Shown: positions 7,307 through 16,763 of the stretch, piece after piece
Position numbering within the stretch: position 1 is the stretch's first letter
Layout: each line of letters starts with the position of its first letter
NCBI GenBank assembly: GCA_035295225.1
Contig: DATGJI010000024.1
Coordinates: 1-64,000 of the forward strand
Reading direction: 5' to 3'
DNA from: Candidatus Eremiobacteraceae bacterium
Lineage (GTDB): Bacteria > Vulcanimicrobiota > Vulcanimicrobiia > Eremiobacterales > Eremiobacteraceae
DNA: 64,000 nucleotides
Notes under the pieces: model-generated
What the model saw: only the letters and a program-made list of their open reading frames with translations
Database searches by the model: none
Told to the model about the DNA's origin: nothing
Made by a program: the position numbers and the translations under genes

Positions 7307-8260
7307 ATGCTTTTCCGCCGCTTGATTCCGATCGCAGCGTTACTCGTAGTTTCGATCTCCGGATGTTCGAGTCGAGGCGCCGTCCCCGCCCCGACTGCAC
7401 AGGGCGTAAGCGAATTCGTCCAGCCGGATGCGATCGGAAGCTGGCTCTATGCCTGCGCTCCTAAGTCCAATGCATGCGACGCATTCAAGGTCTCAGGTAC
7501 GAAGCTGACCTATGCGAAGACGATCACGACCTTGATGTCGATCCCTGAAGGCGGCGTCGCCACCGTTGCGGGTAACTGGTATCAGACTGAGCAGGCAGCG
7601 GCCGACATACAGATATTCGCGTCGCACAGCACGGGTCCCACGGGTCCCATCGGTACGCTTGCAGACGCAAACGCGCGGCCTCTTGACGTCGCGATAGACG
7701 CATCAGCGAAACTTGTGGCTGTTTCCGATGTATTCGCGGGCAGCGGCGGCCCCGGTGATCTAGCGATCTACAAGAATGGCGCAAGCACCCCCGCATCCAG
7801 GCTCACGTTTACGATTGCCGGCGGAAGCGTGGCGGGATTCGGCGCGGCCATCGATCACTCCGGCGACTGCTTCTGGTCGATCAACGATCTGCACAACATC
7901 ATCGGTGACATCGTCGAATTCAAGAAATGCGCGGGCAAAGGCACCATCGTCGCGTCTACGGCGAAGTTCGACGCCATGGGCGGTCTGACGTTTGACAAAT
8001 CCGGCAACCTCTTTTACGTCGACCAATTCAAGGGCGTCATGAAGTGCGCGGGCATCAAGAACTGCAAGCTGCTCAAGGGCGGTCTCAATTCCCCGGCGTA
8101 CATCCGATTTGACTCAGGCTGGAAGCATCTCTGGTTGACCGACAACGGCGCAGGAACCATCATCGCGTTGAATCCGGCTACGGGCGCCGCCGAATCCACG
8201 ACCCCGGCGCACACCGGCCCTTACTCCGGACTTTCCCTGGCGCCGGGCCCTCTATACTAG
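7307..8260 (+). CDS. Lipoprotein with predicted NHL/SMP-30-like beta-propeller
   Basis: A 317-residue exported lipoprotein: signal peptide MLFRRLIPIAALLVVSISGC with the lipobox cysteine at residue 20. The mature part has repeated propeller-like blades, e.g. RPLDVAIDASAKLVAVSD, GAAIDHSGDCFWSIND, GGLTFDKSGNLFYVDQF and AYIRFDSGWKHLWLTDNGAGTIIALNP. They resemble NHL or SMP-30 style six-bladed propellers. Two cysteine pairs may form disulfides. No catalytic site is evident; a binding or scaffold role is possible. It is followed after five bases by a small exported protein on the same strand. Confidence 0.75.
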   Translation: MLFRRLIPIAALLVVSISGCSSRGAVPAPTAQGVSEFVQPDAIGSWLYACAPKSNACDAFKVSGTKLTYAKTITTLMSIPEGGVATVAGNWYQTEQAAADIQIFASHSTGPTGPIGTLADANARPLDVAIDASAKLVAVSDVFAGSGGPGDLAIYKNGASTPASRLTFTIAGGSVAGFGAAIDHSGDCFWSINDLHNIIGDIVEFKKCAGKGTIVASTAKFDAMGGLTFDKSGNLFYVDQFKGVMKCAGIKNCKLLKGGLNSPAYIRFDSGWKHLWLTDNGAGTIIALNPATGAAESTTPAHTGPYSGLSLAPGPLY

Positions 8261-8265
8261 GCGGG

Positions 8266-8724
8266 GTGAGAGATATCCTGAGCGGAAAATATATCGCGGC
8301 GTTGTTGTCGCTCATCGCGACCCTTGGCGCCTCGCCGTACCCGACAGAGCCCGCGCCGGCGACGGCAAATGCTTTATTGACGGAGTTTCGGCAGGCGGTC
8401 AACGCTCACGACAAGTCAGCCGTCGATGCGCTTGTCTATTGGGGAACGGCCGACGAATGGTCGCGTCAGATGACAGAAACGGTCCTCGAGATCATGGAAC
8501 GCGAGACCATCGCGTCCATCCATTTGGCGCCGCTTGACGCGTCGAGCAACAAAACCGCGACAATGCCCAACGGTAAGAAGTACGGTCCCAGCATCCCGCC
8601 CGTGTATCGCGTCATCGTGGACTATGTCCGCACACCCGGCGTGACCAAAGATGAAAGCTCATTTACGATCGGCAAAGCACATGACGGCTGGTACATAATC
8701 GCGATCGCCCCGTTAAAGCAGTAG
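8266..8724 (+). CDS. Small exported protein, possibly NTF2/DUF4440-like
   Basis: A 152-residue protein with an N-terminal hydrophobic segment (KYIAALLSLIATLGASPYP) and then ANALLTEFRQAVNAHDKSAVDALV. That helix pattern is common at the start of NTF2-like (SnoaL/DUF4440) domains. The remaining strands are compatible with that fold, but the match is weak. It starts at a GTG five bases after the propeller lipoprotein stops, so the two are almost certainly cotranscribed. Function unknown. Confidence 0.65.
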   Translation: MRDILSGKYIAALLSLIATLGASPYPTEPAPATANALLTEFRQAVNAHDKSAVDALVYWGTADEWSRQMTETVLEIMERETIASIHLAPLDASSNKTATMPNGKKYGPSIPPVYRVIVDYVRTPGVTKDESSFTIGKAHDGWYIIAIAPLKQ

Positions 8725-8744
8725 CCGACAAGGCGGCCGTACGG

Positions 8745-10121
8745 TCAAAACGCCAGAGCGTTATGGCACGATCGAGTCGCCCACGGCATCGAAAGCCGGT
8801 ACGCGTTTTCGCTGTACGACGGCACGCCCGCTTGTGAACCGATCGTCACAAGTTCTTCCGTGTCATGATAACAGATGCCGTTCGTCGTCAACGGGTCGAG
8901 CGGCGTCGCGTCAAAAATGCCGCGAGCGAGGTGGAACGCATGGGTCAGCTCGTGCGCGAGTCCGACGTGCCCCGGCGTCTTGCGGAAGTTGATCGGAAAG
9001 ACGTCAGGGTCGAAGAAAACCGTGCTCGCGACGCCCGTGCCGCGAAGCTTCGCCAGTTGCCCGGTCGGCTGCAGCGCGCGCAGCGATCCGATCGGGAATT
9101 GCAGGAGCGTAAACGTGCCGACATAGACGGGGTGGTCGCGTCGCGCCGATCCCAACACCCAAGCTGAATCGCTATCGAGCTGCGCGCCGGTCCCCGCCAC
9201 CGTGCGCAACTGTTTGGAACGGTATACGACGCAGACGTAAATGGAAGGATGCTGCGCGTGAATCGCTTCGATAGCGTAGATCAGATTGTTCCCGGTCCGA
9301 TTCAAGAAGACATCGTTCAACAACCGCACGAGCTTTGCGCGATGGGCTGGGTCGCCAACGACATAGATAGCGCCGCCGTACAGCGATTGTGCAGGCGCGC
9401 CGCCGCATGCCGGTGCAGGTGACGGCGAAGGTCGAGGCGATCGCGACGGCGACGGCCGCGGGGATGGCGACGGTCGCGAAGACGGCGACGGCCTCGGAGA
9501 CGGCGACGGCCTCGGAGACGGCGACGGTTGGCCGCCGGGTGCGGAGGGACTCGGGAACGGGCTCACGCTTGCTTTCGGACCGGGGATGAACGGCGTGAAC
9601 GCATAGAGTTTGATGCAAGGCCACTCGGCTTCAATGATCGCACCCGCCTGACGGAAGAGCGCATTCGCCTTTGCGACCAGCGTCCGCGATTGATCCCCGT
9701 CCTCAGACCGGCGCGCCTGCTCAGCGAGAAGACCGCCTGACACGATGAGCGTGCGGGCGATGATGATCTGCGCGACGCATCCGGACGTGGCTTTCAAATA
9801 CCAACCCGGTGCGTTTTTCTTCGCCTTCGTCCACTCGTCCATCGATGCGGTCTGCGCCGTGAGCTTCACATTGCCGCTGTCGTCGGTCACCGAGAGCACT
9901 TGGTAGAATCCGACCGCGTCGCGCGCTTCCGCGAAGAGATGCCACAGGCCGAGTACCGCAGCCTTGAGCGGCGGGTCCTGATCCGCGTCGACGTATCCTT
10001 GCAGTGTTTCGGCCGCGCTGGTCGATGTTTCACCGCCGTAGCGGGGCGCGGCGGTGAGGGCGAGCGCGACGAGAGCGAGGACCGCTACGAACGTGCGCCT
10101 CAAGCGTGACCGCGCGACCAT
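8745..10121 (-). CDS. Secreted M91-like zinc metallopeptidase with Pro/Ser linker
   Basis: A 458-residue exported protein. Signal peptide (RRTFVAVLALVALALTAAP), N-terminal domain of about 150 residues, a low-complexity linker of PSPRPSPS repeats (about residues 190-238), then a C-terminal domain with a zincin signature. HELTHAFH (390-397) supplies two histidines and the catalytic Glu, and TEELVTIG (421-428) supplies a probable third ligand. This HExxHxxH...EExxTxG arrangement resembles peptidase family M91 (NleD/effector-type). Six or more cysteines in the mature protein suggest disulfides. The ATG at 10121 is preferred over an upstream TTG. The N-terminal domain could be a propeptide or a binding domain; substrate unknown. 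Confidence 0.75.
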   Translation of the reverse strand: MVARSRLRRTFVAVLALVALALTAAPRYGGETSTSAAETLQGYVDADQDPPLKAAVLGLWHLFAEARDAVGFYQVLSVTDDSGNVKLTAQTASMDEWTKAKKNAPGWYLKATSGCVAQIIIARTLIVSGGLLAEQARRSEDGDQSRTLVAKANALFRQAGAIIEAEWPCIKLYAFTPFIPGPKASVSPFPSPSAPGGQPSPSPRPSPSPRPSPSSRPSPSPRPSPSRSPRPSPSPAPACGGAPAQSLYGGAIYVVGDPAHRAKLVRLLNDVFLNRTGNNLIYAIEAIHAQHPSIYVCVVYRSKQLRTVAGTGAQLDSDSAWVLGSARRDHPVYVGTFTLLQFPIGSLRALQPTGQLAKLRGTGVASTVFFDPDVFPINFRKTPGHVGLAHELTHAFHLARGIFDATPLDPLTTNGICYHDTEELVTIGSQAGVPSYSENAYRLSMPWATRSCHNALAF

Positions 10122-10238
10122 GTCAAAAGCCAACGTTGCACAACCCCACGGGTCGGTTTGCCGCTGTGGCGAGTTTTGTCGTCATCGACGTCGGCTCCCT
10201 TCGGAGCCCGCGTGAGAGCCGCGAACCTCGGCAAGCGA

Positions 10239-10268
10239 GAACCGGCCGCGTATCATCGCGGCCGGTTC
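10239..10268 (-). terminator. Hairpin downstream of the glycine-rich repeat protein
   Basis: GAACCGGCCGCG (10239-10250), six-base loop, CGCGGCCGGTTC (10257-10268), a perfect 12-bp stem. It lies 23 bases beyond the stop codon of the minus-strand gene ending at 10292. No T run follows, so efficiency is uncertain. It is the fourth copy of the CCGGCCGCG-N6-CGCGGCCGG hairpin. Confidence 0.6.
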
Positions 10269-10291
10269 GTCACCGTGGAAGCGAGTATCGT

Positions 10292-11584
10292 TTAGTGATG
10301 GACGCGGCGGAAAACGCTCGGCCGCACCGACGCATTCGGCGAGATCATGGGCAACCGCGTCGAGTGATCCCCAAACGGCCTCGCCACGATTCTGTAGTCA
10401 AAGGCTATCGTCGATCTGCCGCCCCGCAGCTCGGCGACGTCGAATCCCGTGGGTGTTTTGTCCGCGACAAAGAGACCTTTGCAATCGCCGTCGGGCGTGA
10501 GAAAGACGAGGTAGCTCGTGCTGCGGTCGATGACGTTGCCGAATGACCCGTCCAACGCGACGTGCGCGCGCCCGTTCGTCAATTGCGCCGAGCCGAGATC
10601 CTCCATCGTAGGCTGGCTTTCGCGGGGCGTGTAGGAGACGACGCGCTTTGCAACATGCCCGCCGGCGATGCATCCGCTATTGCACGTGCCGGCGGTGAAT
10701 ATCTGGCCGGCGATCCGGATATTGCCTGAGGTGTCCAACGCATAGACAGTGTCGAAATTAGCATCGAACCCATCGAAGAGAGTGCCGTTTGCATTGCTCG
10801 TGTCAGCTTCGACCGACGCGTACGGCGAATTGGGGTCTTGATTGAATCCGTCCACCGATCCGTAGTTGACGCCCGTGGGCGCCTGTCCGAAGACGCCGCC
10901 GCCATTGACCGTTTTCGACTGCACGTTGCCGCCGGTCGTGAAATTGCCGCTCTCATCGATCGTGAACGGCGTGTTGAAACCCACTCTGCCGATGATGAGG
11001 CTTCCGCCCTGTCCGCCGCCGGTGACTTGTAACGCAGCACCGTTATTGGCTTTGATCGCATCGACGCCGACAGCGCCGGTCCCGATGATGCCGACGAACG
11101 GCGAAGTTCCCGTCACTCCGACCCCGGTTGCATTTGTGGACGTGCCGGAGACGCCGGAAAGAAGATTGCCGGCGTTCGACGTGCCGATCACGCCGTTGCC
11201 CTTAGCCGAAACGCCTTTCACGCCGTTGCCGCTGGTAGACGTGCCGGTCACCCCGGTGCCCGACTTCGATACGCCCTTCACACCCGCGTCTAACGAACCG
11301 GACGGCGATGAATCTGTGCCGAGCACGCCGGCAGCGTTCGTCGTCTTCGTGCCCACAAGCGTCGTGGATCCGGTCAGCCCGGATCCCTTGACGCTGCTGG
11401 AAGCCACGCCGGGACCTGAGCTCGAGTTCGCATATGACACACAACCGCCCGTGCTCGAGCACGTGGTATCCGGTGCACCGCCGCCGTCGGCCAGGACGCG
11501 GCCAATAGTGGACGCGCTCGTGAGGGTGCCGAGGCCGATCGCGAATACCACCGCGGCCAGAACCAGAAGTTTCTGCTTCAACAT
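10292..11584 (-). CDS. Exported glycine-rich repeat protein (beta-solenoid-like), putative surface protein
   Basis: A 430-residue protein starting at an ATG with a good SD (GGAGAAAAG), followed by a signal peptide (KQKLLVLAAVVFAIGLGTLTSAS). Residues about 60-200 are an array of short GV-x-G-[TV]-S-type units such as GVTGTSTSGNGVKGVSAKGNGVIG seen in pieces, likely forming a parallel beta-solenoid. The middle contains VGFNTPFTIDESGNFTTGGNV. A C-terminal domain of about 110 residues ends in IAFDYRIVARPFG, a type of ending I associate with intramolecular or surface-displayed beta proteins in soil bacteria. Function unknown; adhesin or cell-surface structural role is possible. Confidence 0.7.
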   Translation of the reverse strand: MLKQKLLVLAAVVFAIGLGTLTSASTIGRVLADGGGAPDTTCSSTGGCVSYANSSSGPGVASSSVKGSGLTGSTTLVGTKTTNAAGVLGTDSSPSGSLDAGVKGVSKSGTGVTGTSTSGNGVKGVSAKGNGVIGTSNAGNLLSGVSGTSTNATGVGVTGTSPFVGIIGTGAVGVDAIKANNGAALQVTGGGQGGSLIIGRVGFNTPFTIDESGNFTTGGNVQSKTVNGGGVFGQAPTGVNYGSVDGFNQDPNSPYASVEADTSNANGTLFDGFDANFDTVYALDTSGNIRIAGQIFTAGTCNSGCIAGGHVAKRVVSYTPRESQPTMEDLGSAQLTNGRAHVALDGSFGNVIDRSTSYLVFLTPDGDCKGLFVADKTPTGFDVAELRGGRSTIAFDYRIVARPFGDHSTRLPMISPNASVRPSVFRRVHH

Positions 11585-11814
11585 AACTTTTCTCCAATGA
11601 GCTGCGCCGAGACGCGAGTACCTCGCCTCACGCGAATGATGTAGGTCGGATTGTAGCACTCAGCCGACGCGTCAGCGTCCGACCACGGCCCTATCGGACT
11701 CAGCCTGCCCCACCCTGGGCGGTCCCGCGACTGGCTAAGAAAACCGCGCCCAGCGGCTCCCTCCGGCAGGGGGCCAGAAAGGCTCGGGTTGTCGTGTGAC
11801 AGAAAATTCGGAAC

Positions 11815-14800
11815 GTGTTCGTCCACCGCCTCAAACTACGGCCGCCGCAGGTGCTTGCGACGTGGCTCGAGCGGCCACATCTCGAAAAGCGCCTGCATTC
11901 GGGCGTGCGCGTTATGTCATTGGCGACTGGGCCTGGGTACGGCAAGACCGTGCTCGCTGCTCGGCTCTACGCCGCGTGGACCGGAACGAAGCTCTGGTAC
12001 GGCTTGGACGCCACCGATCGTGATCTTTCGGTCTTTGCCGCGCACCTCAACGCGGGGATCAAATCTCTCGGCGTCGAGCCGCCGACATTCGATGCGACCG
12101 CGGCGAATACGCTCGGTTCGCCCAGAGAAGTAGGTACGCGGTTCGCGGAGTGCATCGCCGAAACGGCGCACGCGACGCTCTTCGTCTTCGACGATGTCCA
12201 CTTCCTCGAAGGCGGTCGAGCGCTCGGCGCACTGTCGGAGTTCGTCGAGCGTTCTTGCAAACTCGGCGCGTCCTTCATCCTGTGCGGTCGATCAATCCCG
12301 ATCTCTCTGCACAACGTCGCCGCTTCGGCGCAACTCGTCGCGATCGGACCTGGGGATCTCGCGTTCAGTAAGATCGAGACGGATGCGTTCTTGAAGCGTG
12401 CGCGCGGCGATGCCGAACGGCTGGACAGCATCGCGCATCTCGCAAAACGCGCAGAAGGGTGGGCGGCCGGGCTAGCCCTTATCGCATCGGACAGGACGAT
12501 GGGAGAGGCCGATGCCGAGCGCGAGGCCCTCACCGCGCGCGACGACGACGCGCGGCAATACCTCTTCGACTACCTCGCAGCGGAAGTGCTCGAAAGCCTC
12601 AGCGAGCGGGAACGAAGGTTTCTCGAAGAGACGTCCATCCTCGACCAGCTCGAGACCGCGTTGTGCGATGCGATCCGCGACGCCGACGACTCTCGCGCTC
12701 TGCTCGAGTCGTTCGCGCGGCGTGGCCTGTTCGTCACGCGTCAGTCAGACGATGCGTACGCGTATCATCAACTATTTCGCGACTTTCTCCGCCACACGCT
12801 GACGCGGTCGCATCAATCCGATTCCGTCGCGCAATTGCACCGTCGCGCGGCCGCATTCCTGACGGCGCGAGGAGATGCGCCGCTTGCGATCGAGCACCGG
12901 CTCGTCGCGGGCGACGAGGCCGATGCCGCCGCCGCGCTCGAAAGCGCCGCATTCAAACTGCTGCGGGCCGGTCTCGTGACAACCGTGAGCGGTCTCATGC
13001 GGCGCCTCACCACACCGCGCATCGAAGCAAGCCCGACTCTGCTCGCCGCGCTCGGACACGTGCAACGCGATCGCGGAGAGTGGGATGCCGCGCTCTCGTC
13101 GCTTGAACGGGCCATGACCGCGGCGCGCACGGTCAAGGCCTACGACGTGTTAGCCGAAGCCGTGCGCATTTGTGCGCCCATCCTCGCATCGCGCGGAGAA
13201 TTCGATCGGCTTCGCTCGATGCTGGACGAGGCGCTGTCGCCGGGATTCGATCTTCCCGAGACGAGCCTGACCTCGCTGCGGATGACCAAGGCAGCGGTAG
13301 ACGTCGAAACCGATCGGCTCGAAGAGGCGCTCGAGTTGTATCGCGAGATCACGCCGGTCCTTGTCGCTCGCGGCGATTTGCCGGCGCATGGACAAGTGCT
13401 CCACAACACCGCGGTCGCTCATCTGCGCCGGGGCGATGTGTACGCCGGGCTCGCCATGTACGAGCGCGCGCTGAAACTCAAAGAGTCGGCCGGCCAGCGC
13501 GTTTCGATGCTCACGACGCTCGAAGATCTCGTGTATGTCAAGACGCTCCTCGGCGATGTGGACGAGGCGCGACGCTTGGTCGACCCGCTCGTGTCGCAGG
13601 CCAAGGATCTCGGGGCGACCGCAATCGTGGCGCGCGGGCTCGAGCAGCGCGGGGTCCACTGTCTTTTCAGCGGCGATATAGACGGCGCCCTAGAAGCTTT
13701 CCGCTCAGCCGAGGCCGCATGCGACCCGGGGGACATGCTCGTACTGCCGGACATCGAGCACGGCCTGGCGCAATGCGCGTTGCGAGCCGGCGATATCGCA
13801 AACGCGGACATACTGTGCGCACGCGCGATAGCGGTATTCCGCGGCGCCGGCCGCCGGCAGCAAGTGGCTCCGATTTTGCTCACGCGAGCGTCGTGCGCAT
13901 TTGCCGGCGGCGATGCCTCGCTTGCCGCAAGACTCGCGCGTGAGGCGATCGCCGCTTCCGCTGATGGCCCGAACGCGCTCTTCAACGCAAGCGTCTGCCT
14001 CGATGCAGCGCCAGTGTTGATGCGTTGCGCCCAAGAGATGTCTGCAGCGGACGCCGCCGACTGCGACCGAGATGCATCGCACGCGGTGACTACGGCTGTC
14101 GCGATCATCCATCAGCGCGACTACCGGTTCTTGCTTCGCACGAAAGCTGCGGCCTTCGAAGAGCTGTTGCCGCACATGCGGCGGTGGCGCGTCGGCTCGG
14201 GATTGATCCCCGATATCAAAGATGATGCAGCGCTAGCGCCGCTTCGGATCGAGATGCTCGGCCAGCTGCGCGTTCTGGTCGAGGGGGAACCGGTTCCGCC
14301 AGAAGCGTGGAAGCGGCGCCGCGCCCTCGAGATCTTCGCATATCTTGCGGAGTGCGCTGGGGCCGGCGTGTCGCGCGCCCGACTTATCGATCTATTCTGG
14401 CCGGAAAGCGATGCCGACGCCGCACACGACAACCTGCGCGTCACGATCACCGCCATTCGAAAGGCCGTGGGCGACGTCATCAAGTACGAAGCGAACGCGT
14501 ACCGGTTCGTGGCGCCGAAGGGCGCGACCGTGGACGTGCAGGAGTTCAAGGCACACATCGATGCGGCGCGCCAGGCCGACGGGTCGGCGAACTTCTCGGA
14601 GGCGCGCAGGCGCTACCAATCCGCCGTCGACCTGTATCGCGGCGATTTCCTCGAGGGCATGCAGGAAGGCGGCTGGCAATGGCGCGAGCGCGAGCTGCTG
14701 CGCGCGGGATGCCTGGAATCTCTGCGCTGGCTTGCAGATTTCGCGCGCAAGACCGGCGATGCACGTGCGCAACGGTCGGCAGTCGAGAGGCTCCTGGAGG

Positions 14801-15006
14801 TGGCTCCGTTCGAGCTCGAAGCGGTCAAGACGCGGCTGGACGCACTCTGTCGAGAATCCCGCATCGCGGAAGCCAAGCGAGACTACGAGGAATGGCGTTC
14901 CCGTTACCGTGCCGCGGTCGGCGCGGAAGCTCCGGATATCTGGCGCGCCGTCGAACCCGCGCTGACGGCGAGCGTGTCCCAAGAATCGGTCCCGGCCCCC
15001 ATCTAG
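11815..15006 (+). CDS. Large STAND-NTPase/TPR transcriptional regulator with C-terminal SARP (BTAD) domain
   Basis: A 1063-residue regulator. It opens with HRLKLRPP like MalT-type proteins, has Walker A GPGYGKT (39-45) and a Walker B-like LFVFDDVHFL (about 122-131), then winged-helix and TPR regions (about 350-790). The C-terminus (about 805-1050) is a SARP-type OmpR-like DNA-binding domain (LRIEMLGQLRVLVEGEPV, then SRARLIDLFWPESD) plus a BTAD TPR domain (YRGDFLEGM). Such proteins couple nucleotide/ligand sensing to activation of target promoters. It starts at a GTG (11815). The target could be the peptidase genes directly downstream (68 bases to the next start); this is inference. Confidence 0.88.
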   Translation: MFVHRLKLRPPQVLATWLERPHLEKRLHSGVRVMSLATGPGYGKTVLAARLYAAWTGTKLWYGLDATDRDLSVFAAHLNAGIKSLGVEPPTFDATAANTLGSPREVGTRFAECIAETAHATLFVFDDVHFLEGGRALGALSEFVERSCKLGASFILCGRSIPISLHNVAASAQLVAIGPGDLAFSKIETDAFLKRARGDAERLDSIAHLAKRAEGWAAGLALIASDRTMGEADAEREALTARDDDARQYLFDYLAAEVLESLSERERRFLEETSILDQLETALCDAIRDADDSRALLESFARRGLFVTRQSDDAYAYHQLFRDFLRHTLTRSHQSDSVAQLHRRAAAFLTARGDAPLAIEHRLVAGDEADAAAALESAAFKLLRAGLVTTVSGLMRRLTTPRIEASPTLLAALGHVQRDRGEWDAALSSLERAMTAARTVKAYDVLAEAVRICAPILASRGEFDRLRSMLDEALSPGFDLPETSLTSLRMTKAAVDVETDRLEEALELYREITPVLVARGDLPAHGQVLHNTAVAHLRRGDVYAGLAMYERALKLKESAGQRVSMLTTLEDLVYVKTLLGDVDEARRLVDPLVSQAKDLGATAIVARGLEQRGVHCLFSGDIDGALEAFRSAEAACDPGDMLVLPDIEHGLAQCALRAGDIANADILCARAIAVFRGAGRRQQVAPILLTRASCAFAGGDASLAARLAREAIAASADGPNALFNASVCLDAAPVLMRCAQEMSAADAADCDRDASHAVTTAVAIIHQRDYRFLLRTKAAAFEELLPHMRRWRVGSGLIPDIKDDAALAPLRIEMLGQLRVLVEGEPVPPEAWKRRRALEIFAYLAECAGAGVSRARLIDLFWPESDADAAHDNLRVTITAIRKAVGDVIKYEANAYRFVAPKGATVDVQEFKAHIDAARQADGSANFSEARRRYQSAVDLYRGDFLEGMQEGGWQWRERELLRAGCLESLRWLADFARKTGDARAQRSAVERLLEVAPFELEAVKTRLDALCRESRIAEAKRDYEEWRSRYRAAVGAEAPDIWRAVEPALTASVSQESVPAPI

Positions 15007-15073
15007 GATTTCGCGCTTGTTCGTGGTTTGTCACAGGCCGGGGTATATGATGTCCACGTCGGGAGGACGATTG

Positions 15074-16747
15074 ATGCACCGTCGTGTCGCCGTCGCGTTC
15101 ATGGTTGCCGTTTGTGCCTCGCTTTGGGGCGTCTCAGCATTGGCGCTCACAGGTGACGGAGTGGCGGCCACGGTGCCGCAGTTCGAGCAGGTCGCGTCTC
15201 TCGTCGGCCCCGCACCGCCGACCCGCCAAGTACATCTCGTCGTTTTTCTCGGGTATCCGAATCAGGCCGCGGTCGACAACTTCACCAACGCGGTCAATAA
15301 CCCAGGGTCGCCGATGTATGGCGCCTTCCTGACACCAAGCCAATTTGACGCAAGTTTTGGACCGTCCGGACACACGTACTCCACGGTCGAATACGTCTTG
15401 ACCGGTGCGGGCATGCGAGTGGTCCAGTCGTACGCAAACCACAAGGTGATCGATGTCGTGGCGACCGTTGCGCAAGCCGACGCGCTTTTCGACACGGTCA
15501 TCGACGAATACAGCTATCAGAACGTCATCTACTATGCGAACTCGGTTCCCGCGCTCGTGCCCAACGCTCTCAAGGGCGTCGTCATGGCGGTGAGCGGGTT
15601 CAATAATTTCGCGCACAAATTCGCGACGCCGCTGACCGCATTGCCCGGCCCAAGCGGATTTGGCCCGCTGGACATCGAGACTGCCTACAACGAACCGATC
15701 CACGTCAGGCCGCTCGTGAACGGAGCGGGCGCCACGCTCGCGGTCGAAACCGTCTACGACTATAACGACTCAGACCTCGCCGGCTATTGGAACGCGTACG
15801 GCGTGAAGCACGGCGGGTACGTGCAGCGCGTCTTCGTCGGCGATCCCGTGAACCAAGGGCTTCCTGCCCCCGGCCAAAACGACGAGACCACCCTCGACGT
15901 CGAGCAGACGACGAGCAATGCCCCCGGAGCGAACGCTCTCGTCTACGAGGGAGCGGATCCGCTCAACTCCACGTTCGACGACGTCTACGAACAGACGGTG
16001 CTCGATCCGCGCGTCGACGTGGTATCGACTTCATGGGGTTCGTGCGAAGCGGGCGCCGATCCAAACGAAGTCGCGGCGGACAACGATCTCTTCGAGCAGG
16101 GCGCCGCGGAAGGCCAGACTCGGTTCGCCGCGTCCGGTGATAACGGGTCGAAGGATTGCGGCACGAACAATCCGCCGGACGGTCTGCCCGGCGAGCCGAA
16201 TCCGACTAATGTCGATTTTCCGGCGAGCTCTCCATGGATCGCCGCAGCGGGCGGCACGACGCTTTCCCTCAAACCGGATCGCGCGATTCGAGCCGAGACC
16301 GGATGGTCGGGGAGCGGCGGCGGCGTATCGGCGTTCTTCTCGGTGCCGGCGTATCAGGCCGACGTGACGACACTTGCGAATCCCAATTACCGCAACGTGC
16401 CTGACGTCGCGCTCGACGCCGACCCCAACACGCCGTACGCCCTCTATTATTTCGGTACGTGGGCGCTTCCCGTGGGCGGCACAAGCGCCGTAGCTCCGAA
16501 CCTGGCTGCGCTTTACTCGCAGATCGACGGCTACTATGGACGCCGTCTGGGGCTCGCGCAGACCGGCTTGTATTGGGGCTTCGTGGCGCACACGTACCCC
16601 GGCCGCGCGTGGCACGATATCGTGTCCGGCAGCAACGGAGATTTTCAGGACCACGTGGGCTACGACAACGTGACGGGCGTCGGTTCCCTCAACGGCAACG
16701 CCTACATGATGCAGATCCCGCGGACACACCACAAGACGCCTCTGTAG
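15074..16747 (+). CDS. S53 family (sedolisin/kumamolisin-type) serine peptidase
   Basis: A 557-residue secreted peptidase. Signal peptide ending near ALA-LT (residue 25), a pro-kumamolisin activation domain (about 35-175), then the catalytic domain. The sedolisin catalytic set is complete: E271 and D275 in DETTLDVEQ, the oxyanion aspartate D356 in ASGDNGS, and the nucleophile S471 in GGTSAVAP. Spacings (4, 81, 115) match kumamolisin. The C-terminal Ca site (DIVSGSNG) is visible. S53 enzymes work at low pH and mature by self-cleavage. I chose the ATG at 15074 because GGGAGG precedes it; upstream in-frame codons lack an SD. Confidence 0.95.
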   Translation: MHRRVAVAFMVAVCASLWGVSALALTGDGVAATVPQFEQVASLVGPAPPTRQVHLVVFLGYPNQAAVDNFTNAVNNPGSPMYGAFLTPSQFDASFGPSGHTYSTVEYVLTGAGMRVVQSYANHKVIDVVATVAQADALFDTVIDEYSYQNVIYYANSVPALVPNALKGVVMAVSGFNNFAHKFATPLTALPGPSGFGPLDIETAYNEPIHVRPLVNGAGATLAVETVYDYNDSDLAGYWNAYGVKHGGYVQRVFVGDPVNQGLPAPGQNDETTLDVEQTTSNAPGANALVYEGADPLNSTFDDVYEQTVLDPRVDVVSTSWGSCEAGADPNEVAADNDLFEQGAAEGQTRFAASGDNGSKDCGTNNPPDGLPGEPNPTNVDFPASSPWIAAAGGTTLSLKPDRAIRAETGWSGSGGGVSAFFSVPAYQADVTTLANPNYRNVPDVALDADPNTPYALYYFGTWALPVGGTSAVAPNLAALYSQIDGYYGRRLGLAQTGLYWGFVAHTYPGRAWHDIVSGSNGDFQDHVGYDNVTGVGSLNGNAYMMQIPRTHHKTPL

Positions 16748-16763
16748 GAAGCGGGATGGCGGA

